Assembly: GCA_944358375.1 (NCBI GenBank)
Contig: CALVQT010000019.1
Span: 1 to 12,468 of the forward strand
Length of the DNA: 12,468 nucleotides
Direction: 5' to 3'
Source of the DNA: an uncultured Bacilli bacterium
GTDB lineage: Bacteria; Bacillota_I; Bacilli_A; RF39; UBA660
Positions 7,449 to 12,468 of the stretch are shown here, one piece after another. Positions within the stretch are counted from its first letter, which is position 1. The number at the start of each line of letters is the position of its first letter. A program made the position numbers and the translations under genes. The notes below the pieces were generated by a model. It ran no database searches, had not been told where the DNA came from, and saw nothing but the letters and a program-made list of their open reading frames with translations.

Positions 7449-9768
7449 TTTTTACCATCCTTTTTACATATAACACTTCACTCTTTTTAGAATAGTCGCC
7501 ATTTTTTGCTAAACATTCTAGTATTTTTCTTCTATTTAAATCAAAAATTCCTAAAGAGTCTTCATATGGATTTGTACTATACGGATCTCTCCAACTATAT
7601 GGACTAGGGAAATATAATCCTTCTATAAAATTAAAGAAATGTCTATAATCAATAGCTCCATGATTAGGCATGAACATTTGACTAATTCTATTTACTCCTG
7701 GATACCTTACAGCAACTATTTTATCAACATTTATTCCTATATCATAGAAAGTAGTTATAGCTAGTTGCATTGTTTTGCCAGTTAATAAATTGTCATCTAA
7801 TATAATATATTCTTTATGTTTATCAATTCCAAAAAGTTCAATACCACCGGTTTTAAAAATATCAAAAAATCTTAATTCTAACGATTGTTTTTTTGCATAT
7901 CCTGTTACATTCTTGTTAAATTTTAGTATAGAAACATCATTTATTCTATCGTCTATTGATTTCATTATAATTGGCAATTCCAAACCACCATAACATAATC
8001 CACAGATACCTTTATTAGAAATATTAGAATCTTTTTGTAGTGTCAAACAACAAGTAATAAAGTTTTCTGCAAAATTATCTATCTCTCGATATGCTCTAAA
8101 ATCTTTAGAATAATTTTCTTTTTCAGGTTGTTTAATAAAATTCAATCTAAACTCATTAGTAATTAAAATTATATTTTTAATTAAATTTTCTATTTCGTTA
8201 CTATTAATTTTATATTTTTCATTAAACGAAATATTTTTCATTAAATTTTCAGTACTTATTAAACTATTATAGAGTTTGTACATTAATGAATCTTTAGCTA
8301 ATGTTTCCAAGTTAACCATTACATTTTTTTCTATCTGATTATTAACAATTTGTTGATTTAATAGAATTAACAAATAATTTCTAATATTATCTATTAACCC
8401 TAATATCATTTTAACATTATTTAAGTCATTTATATCTGAGGTATTATTAATTGCTATTAAAGACTTTGAAAAAAATTCCATATTATTATTTAACCATTCA
8501 TATATCATTTCTTTAGTTGTTATATCTTCTCGTGTATTTTCGTCATGAATTCTTTGGGATAAAAAATAATAATATATACCAGAACCTCTTAACAATATAT
8601 TCTCATTATCATACATGGAATAACACAAGCTAGAGTCGTTATATGTAAGCCATAGTTGTTTTAGTGGATTATTATCTGATATAGTAATCCATTCATACAT
8701 AGGAATTTTTATGCTTCCACTTGACGAATCAAATAAGCTAGCTATTCCATCTACTGTCTTAAATTTATTATTAATTAAATTATTAAAATATATAATTTTA
8801 TTATTTTTTCCTTGTGTCATTTTCTTTTCCACTTTAGCATATGCTCTTGCATACTCGCTTTGTGCAGCATGTTCTAAACAAATTGTAGGCAACAATTTTA
8901 CTTTTTTTAATAAACTTAAAGTGCCATTTACGCCAGTTATTATTTTTCCGTTTTCAACAACTGGAAAACATTTATCAAAATCACCACTTGTTTTTTCAAC
9001 GCTAAATCCTTGTGGACAATTTAACATAGAATAATCGTTTCCAAATTGATCACCACAATCTCCAATTCGAAGCATTGAATTTTGTGGAATTCCTATCATC
9101 CTCTCGGCAATTTGTATAGCTTTATTTTTAGTAGCAGTACCTATTTGTAAAACTTGTTTGCCATTATGCATTCCTATTGTTAAGTTTAAATTTGAGTTTT
9201 GTGAATCTCTTATTAATGAATTAATAATTCTTATTATCTCATTATTAAATTCTGCGTTATCGTTCAAAATCATTACTCTTATATTTATTATAGCGTTTGT
9301 TTTAGAATCTATTGAATAAGTAAGCTTACAATGTTCATTTAAAATAGATGTATTTAATAAAGAAATAATTTTTTTATTTAATTCTTCTAATTTAATAAAA
9401 TCTTCTTTAGATGATATATATTCGCTAATATTAAAAAGTTTTTCACTACCATCACTAGTCATGAATATTCTTGCGCCATCATTAGTAAGTGCATACATTT
9501 TTAACAATTGTTTTTCAGTAACACCATATTTGTTTTTTAAATCATAAATAATATCACTTAATAAATCATTTAATCCAGTCTCTCCTCTACCTGTGATAAA
9601 AACTACTGGAATATGTTTTTTTAACATATTAGCTAGCATTGGCAAAACACGAGAATCTATCTTTGTTGAATTATCTTCTGTTAACGTCCCATCAATATCA
9701 AAGCATACTGCATTGTATTTTTGTTGCAGTGCTTTTTGATAATTATTTAACAATTCTTCACTTATCAT
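7435..9768 (-). CDS. HAD phosphatase + helical middle + type-I phosphoribosyltransferase fusion, 777 aa
   Basis: Residues about 15-290 are a HAD hydrolase with cap (Cof/sucrose-phosphatase-like): DIDGT at 24-28, FITGRG at 57-62, K214 or K216 as motif III, and GDCGDQFGND at 236-245. Residues about 300-580 form a mostly helical, Asn-rich region I do not recognise. Residues about 587-700 are a type-I PRTase: GICGLCYGGLELP (587-599) and the PRPP-binding signature YIILDDNLLTGKT (654-666). A conserved-looking extension follows (GLYFPSPYSW, then EDSLGIFDLNRR, to the end). By family, the PRTase joins a base to ribose-5-phosphate from PRPP (or the reverse), and the HAD removes a phosphate, together suggesting nucleoside-like metabolism. 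AGGAGG lies 6 bases before the ATG and overlaps the stop of the small HAD gene; the 3' end overlaps the PfkB-SIS gene. PRTase-HAD combinations are known from tellurite-resistance-type and other conflict-associated clusters, but I cannot confirm the subfamily. Confidence 0.85.
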   Translation of the reverse strand: MISEELLNNYQKALQQKYNAVCFDIDGTLTEDNSTKIDSRVLPMLANMLKKHIPVVFITGRGETGLNDLLSDIIYDLKNKYGVTEKQLLKMYALTNDGARIFMTSDGSEKLFNISEYISSKEDFIKLEELNKKIISLLNTSILNEHCKLTYSIDSKTNAIINIRVMILNDNAEFNNEIIRIINSLIRDSQNSNLNLTIGMHNGKQVLQIGTATKNKAIQIAERMIGIPQNSMLRIGDCGDQFGNDYSMLNCPQGFSVEKTSGDFDKCFPVVENGKIITGVNGTLSLLKKVKLLPTICLEHAAQSEYARAYAKVEKKMTQGKNNKIIYFNNLINNKFKTVDGIASLFDSSSGSIKIPMYEWITISDNNPLKQLWLTYNDSSLCYSMYDNENILLRGSGIYYYFLSQRIHDENTREDITTKEMIYEWLNNNMEFFSKSLIAINNTSDINDLNNVKMILGLIDNIRNYLLILLNQQIVNNQIEKNVMVNLETLAKDSLMYKLYNSLISTENLMKNISFNEKYKINSNEIENLIKNIILITNEFRLNFIKQPEKENYSKDFRAYREIDNFAENFITCCLTLQKDSNISNKGICGLCYGGLELPIIMKSIDDRINDVSILKFNKNVTGYAKKQSLELRFFDIFKTGGIELFGIDKHKEYIILDDNLLTGKTMQLAITTFYDIGINVDKIVAVRYPGVNRISQMFMPNHGAIDYRHFFNFIEGLYFPSPYSWRDPYSTNPYEDSLGIFDLNRRKILECLAKNGDYSKKSEVLYVKRMVKNENN

Positions 9769-9778
9769 AAAAAACCTC

Positions 9779-10258
9779 CTATAAAATTCTGCTCAAAGTT
9801 TTTACAGTTTCAAACTGACTAACAGATTCTAAATCTTCATTAAAGTAAATACTCTTCCCACCTTTTTGTTCCCAATCAATTAAATTTTTAATACTGTCAT
9901 CAATTAAAATTTCTCCATTATTTGGTAAATATATTTGACTTTTTTTCACGTGTGGTGGAACAAACAAAATTGGTACTTCGACTTTTCTACTCCTTAATGC
10001 TTTTACCTTTGCCTCCATTTCAACCAGAGTATGTATTTTAGTTAAAATAGCAAGTTGTTTAGATTTAGCTTGTCCCTCTAAAATATAATCAATAGCATTA
10101 TTGATTACTTTTGATTCATCTAGTAATTCAAACCAATCTAGTTTTTCAAAAAAGTCATTCCAGCTTATATCAGAATTTTGATTTTTTCTTTTAACAACCC
10201 TTTTTTCTGTATCAAATATTACTCCATCAAAATCAATAAATATTTTTTGATCAGACAT
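9779..10258 (-). CDS. Small HAD-superfamily phosphatase, 159 aa (nucleotidase-like)
   Basis: All HAD motifs are present in a compact protein: DFDGVIFD at 9-16 (nucleophile D9 and acid D11), Thr of ILTKIHT near 73, Lys at 105/106 (VKKSQIYLP) and acidic ILIDDSIKN at 118-125. The cap is small and helical, like 5'(3')-deoxyribonucleotidases and other short HADs; the substrate is not evident. I chose the ATG at 10258 because GAGGTG lies 8 bases upstream; a GTG 9 bases earlier overlaps that site. It is the first gene of the operon, ending in a TAG that overlaps the Shine-Dalgarno of the HAD-PRTase gene (10-base gap), so the two phosphatases and the kinase-isomerase are made together. Confidence 0.75.
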   Translation of the reverse strand: MSDQKIFIDFDGVIFDTEKRVVKRKNQNSDISWNDFFEKLDWFELLDESKVINNAIDYILEGQAKSKQLAILTKIHTLVEMEAKVKALRSRKVEVPILFVPPHVKKSQIYLPNNGEILIDDSIKNLIDWEQKGGKSIYFNEDLESVSQFETVKTLSRIL

Positions 10259-10280
10259 AAATATCACCTCTTGTAAATCT

Positions 10281-10289
10281 ATTATATCA
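10281..10289 (-). promoter_or_regulatory. Extended -10 promoter of the HAD / HAD-PRTase / PfkB-SIS operon
   Basis: The minus strand carries TGATATAAT, an extended -10 (TG-N-TATAAT), about 20 bases before the ribosome binding site. No -35 at the standard 17-base spacing stands out (TAGACA lies 21 bases upstream), as tolerated with an extended -10. The spacer is an alternating TATATATA run. The gap to the WYL gene is only 57 bases, so WYL control of this promoter is plausible but not shown. Confidence 0.55.
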
Positions 10290-10315
10290 TATATATAGGC
10301 AATATTGTGTCTAAA

Positions 10316-10909
10316 TTATTTGTTATTTAACTTTATTCTATTAATTTCAAAATGTCTAATATCATCTCTAAGTTCGCAATATGCTGTTACATAAAATTTA
10401 TTATCATAATTAAATATTTGTAAAGGATGAATTATTCTTTCTTGCCATTCTTGTTTTAAATTTCTATATAATATTTTTAGTGGTGTTTTATTTGAAATTG
10501 CATCATTTAAAGTAAAATATAATTCGGATTTATCATTAGTTCCGTTATCCAAAAAGTATTTACTCTTTTCCTCCTCTACATCACTTGCAAACTTAATTTT
10601 ATTAATTAATTTTTTATATTTTATAATATCTTCATATCCTAATTTTTCCAATACCATATTAACATTTTCTAACAATTGAAGATCATATTTATTAAAATGG
10701 TTATATTGGTTTTTAATATTTAGTATATAATATCCTCCATTCGGTCCCATAAATGTTTCTATTGGGATCCCTGCCTGTTCTAATTCTACTTTATAATATC
10801 TAACCATACGTTCAGTAATACCTATTTTTTCTGATAGTTCCCTTACGGTATATTTATTGCCTGTGTTCAAATAGTTTAACATTTGAATAGCATTTGATAT
10901 TTTACCCAT
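10316..10909 (-). CDS. HTH-WYL transcriptional regulator, short form (197 aa)
   Basis: DNA-binding regulator that probably senses a nucleic-acid or nucleotide ligand. Residues 1 to about 65 form a winged helix of the HTH_11/DeoR-like type (YTVRELSEKIGITERMVRYY, residues 20-39, with wing GPNGGYYI). Residues about 125-195 are the WYL domain (PLKILYRN, ERIIHPLQIFNYDNKFYVTA, RHFEINRIK). It ends directly after the WYL core; typical members continue for about 100 more residues (WCX extension) and are near 300 aa, so this one is short. It is not obviously broken: the stop is followed at once by the next promoter. The ATG has AAAGGAAGTG upstream. WYL regulators control several phage-defence islands (for example CapW and BrxR), and this one sits between the integrase and the metabolic operon, so it is the likely local regulator. 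Confidence 0.8.
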   Translation of the reverse strand: MGKISNAIQMLNYLNTGNKYTVRELSEKIGITERMVRYYKVELEQAGIPIETFMGPNGGYYILNIKNQYNHFNKYDLQLLENVNMVLEKLGYEDIIKYKKLINKIKFASDVEEEKSKYFLDNGTNDKSELYFTLNDAISNKTPLKILYRNLKQEWQERIIHPLQIFNYDNKFYVTAYCELRDDIRHFEINRIKLNNK

Positions 10910-10929
10910 TTTTTCACTTCCTTTATTTT

Positions 10930-10960
10930 ATTATATCATTTATATTATTAGTTTTATCAA
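10930..10960 (-). promoter_or_regulatory. Promoter of the WYL regulator gene
   Basis: The minus strand shows TTGATA (10960-10955), 19 bases, then TATAAT (10935-10930) within an extended -10 TGATATAAT, the same nonamer as the downstream operon promoter. The transcript would start just upstream of the AAAGGAAG site. The promoter lies in the 64-base gap after integrase 1. Confidence 0.6.
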
Positions 10961-10973
10961 AGCAATATAAATT

Positions 10974-12235
10974 TCACTTAAATTTTATTATATTAGAAAT
11001 TACTTCTGACTTAATTTGCTTTTCAATTAATTTGGTAGCGTTTTTCTGATTTTCAGTAGAACTAGAAATATAATAATTTTCCGTTGTTTCTATCCTAGAA
11101 TGACCTAACATTTCGGCAACATCTTTTATTTCGACACCACTTCGCAATGCTTTAGTAGCAAAACTACCTCTCAAATCATAAAACCTACAGTTTTCCATCC
11201 CTAATTCATCATGAATTACTTTATATGGATATTTTACAATGTCTGTACCGATATAAGTGCCATCGCGTTTAGTAAATACTAAATCAAGATTACATATTTT
11301 TTTACTTTTTTTAACGGTTTCAACAATCCTGTATTCTATTACTTTTCCGTGTTTGTTTTTTACCTCTTCTACATGGTAATAATGATATTTTTGGCCATAT
11401 AATTTTCTTAGATTTTCTTGTTTGTTTTTATAATTATTTAAAGCAATTAATAGTGTGTCGCACATATAAATTTTTCTTTCACTATTTATTGTCTTTGGCG
11501 TTCCTATAAACCATTTTCCTTTTTCATCTTTAGGTTTACTATAAACGTTATGATTTATCGTTATAGTTTTATCTTCAAAATTAATATCATTCCAAGTTAA
11601 TGCACAAACTTCTCCAGTTCTCATTCCAGTAAAGCAAGCTGTAATAAATAAGCATGTAAAAACATCGTTTTTGACAAACCTATTTAATATAGTATCAATT
11701 TCTTCTTGTGTATAAATATACCTAACTATCTTTTTTTTAATTTTGCAATGCTTGGGACTTTTAAAGTTATTGCAGGATTATAATTAATAAATCCATAAAA
11801 ATCTGTAGCTATTCTAAAAGATGTTTTTATTACTTTTACAAAATTATTAAAATATCCATATGAGTAATCGTATCTCCTACAAGTTTCCATCATATATTTA
11901 TTTAACTGACAACTTGTAATAGCATTCAGCCTTAAATGTCCTATATCTCTTTTTAAATATTTATTTGCAATAACAGAATATTCTTCTATTGTTCTATACT
12001 TCAAATTATCCTTGCAGTAATTTTCTATCCAATAATCTAGATAATCACCATAAGACATATATCCTTCTGTTTTACATCCTCCATTCTGATATTCTTCATA
12101 AGCCTTTTGCCCTGCAATAAATGCTGCATTTTTAGTTTTAAATCCAGATTTTGAAATCCATTTCCTTTTTCCATTAACCTTTGCAACTTCAAAACGATAC
12201 TGATACACCTTTCCTCTTTTTTGAACACTAATCAT
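10974..12235 (-). pseudogene. Tn916-type tyrosine recombinase (integrase 1), frameshifted at an A8 run
   Basis: Recombinase likely responsible for moving this element. The N-terminal AP2-like arm-binding domain (ISVQKRGKVYQYRFEVAKVN, then KRKWISKSGFKTK) and SAM-like core-binding domain end at a TAG at 11726-11728. The catalytic domain then runs in the -1 frame (IVRYIYTQEEIDTIL, TGMRTGEVCALTW with Arg I, FYDLRGSFATKAL, LGHSRIETTENYY with His and the Tyr nucleophile) to a TGA at 10974. The frames meet in eight A's (plus-strand T run 11731-11738). The zero frame reads TTA AAA AAA AGA TAG, which contains the perfect -1 slippery heptamer A_AAA_AAA, so -1 ribosomal frameshifting or transcriptional slippage could yield a normal protein of about 420 aa. 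The start is ATG 12235 (GGAAG at suitable spacing); ATG 12244, 9 bases upstream, is an alternative. Tyr replaces His in the HxxR box. It is paralogous to integrase 2 at the left edge. Confidence 0.85.
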
Positions 12236-12275
12236 ATTTATCATCTTCCTTTCCTTTTTTTGATTAGTTTTACTA

Positions 12276-12320
12276 AAACAAAAAGGAATGTTAACATTTT
12301 ATTTATGTTAACACTCCTTT
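12276..12320 (-). terminator. Rho-independent terminator between the SEC-C gene and integrase 1
   Basis: AAAGGAATGTTAACAT (12282-12297) pairs with ATGTTAACACTCCTTT (12305-12320) with one mismatch in 16, around a 7-base loop. On the minus strand a TTTTT(G)TTTT tract follows. It would end transcription of the SEC-C gene before the integrase. The arm sequence TGTTAACA is itself palindromic, so a protein-binding role is also possible. Confidence 0.8.
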
Positions 12321-12421
12321 ATTTATAAGTGTTTTAGTAGTTTATTATTTATTTATGTGCACAAACACAAATTTCGCTACCATAGCTAATTTAATCAAAT
12401 TATGCTCAAAGCCTTATTTTA
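12321..12421 (-). other. Element-end region (possible integrase arm region), right copy
   Basis: Noncoding stretch between the terminator and the SEC-C stop codon. It shows GTGCACAAACACAAAT (from 12357), resembling the paired GCACA elements of the two 180-bp repeats, and collinear similarity with 2725-2818. No open frame or promoter stands out. I infer an integrase-binding end from its position. Confidence 0.4.
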
Positions 12422-12468
12422 TCAGCCTCTGAGGCAACAATTTTTGTACTTCTTACCGCTACCACATG
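12422..12468 (-). CDS. 3' end of a SEC-C-motif protein gene (partial), likely integration target
   Basis: Only the last 14 codons are in the window: CGSGKKYKNCCLRG then TGA (12422-12424), running off the right edge. This is the SEC-C zinc-binding motif found at the C-terminus of SecA and of several small or stress-related proteins; which one cannot be told from the tail. A phage-type integrase starts less than 200 bases away, and the same motif recurs alone at 2819-2875. I infer that the element inserts at this 3' end and supplies a replacement tail that keeps the host gene functional. Confidence 0.75.
   Translation of the reverse strand, partial: CGSGKKYKNCCLRG

Noticed and set aside
5024..9034. 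Plus-strand open frames at 5024-5230, 6466-6654, 6760-6960, 7775-7993 and 8711-9034
   Set aside because: They lie opposite strongly supported minus-strand domains, lack convincing ribosome binding sites and show no recognisable motifs; they are shadows of A/T-rich coding sequence.
10974..11624. Integrase 1 catalytic half as an independent gene starting at ATG 11624
   Set aside because: That ATG has no ribosome binding site and corresponds to the internal TGMRTGEV motif; coding homology extends upstream to the A8 run.
12037..12228. 63-codon minus-strand frame inside integrase 1
   Set aside because: It is an alternative frame over the well-supported AP2-like N-terminal domain of the integrase.
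1..12468. UGA read as tryptophan (Mycoplasma-type code)
   Set aside because: The long intact frames use TGG for Trp and have no internal TGA; integrase 1 and the right SEC-C tail end naturally at TGA.
1..12468. tRNA or rRNA genes as integration targets
   Set aside because: No G/C-rich cloverleaf or rRNA-like sequence was seen on either strand by eye.

Overview
The window is strongly A/T-rich (my rough estimate is about one quarter G+C, not counted). Every convincing gene lies on the minus strand, so the region reads from high to low coordinates. Good AGGAGG-type ribosome binding sites, TATAAT promoters, U-tract hairpin terminators, a WYL regulator and Tn916-type integrases point to a low-GC Bacillota (or a related gut Mycoplasmatota-like lineage). 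UGA behaves as a stop codon. No core housekeeping gene is complete here; this is accessory DNA.

Reading order: (1) 12468-12422, the last 14 codons of a SEC-C-motif gene, which I infer to be the host gene and insertion target. (2) 12421-12245, a possible integrase-arm region and a strong terminator. (3) 12235-10974, a Tn916-type tyrosine recombinase broken by one base in an 8-A run. (4) 10909-10316, a short WYL regulator. (5) 10258-5484, a tightly coupled operon of three intact genes: a small HAD phosphatase, a HAD + phosphoribosyltransferase fusion (777 aa) and a PfkB kinase + SIS isomerase fusion (654 aa). (6) 5386-5205, a copy of a roughly 180-bp repeat. (7) 5186-3065, a three-gene operon of a stripped class-I aminoacyl-tRNA-synthetase-like protein (one in-frame TAA) and two ASCH/PUA-like genes (the second frameshifted). 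(8) 3045-2861, the second repeat copy, running directly into another SEC-C tail (2875-2819). (9) A second arm region and terminator. (10) 2646-1198, an intact gene with three HEPN-like Rx4H motifs. (11) 1137-1, a second, paralogous Tn916-type integrase, also broken by one base in an A-run at the same domain boundary and cut by the window edge.

My interpretation is a tandem array of integrative elements or cassettes stacked at the 3' end of a SEC-C gene. The two repeat copies and two SEC-C tails are the scars of successive insertions at one site. The cargo looks like a metabolic or conflict module: PRTase, PfkB, HAD and SIS chemistry suggests a nucleoside- or sugar-phosphate-like product. The synthetase-like and ASCH proteins may activate, transfer or recognise something RNA- or nucleotide-like. 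The HEPN protein resembles an RNase-type defence effector. The product and biological role are inference; the domain calls and genetic lesions are read from the sequence.
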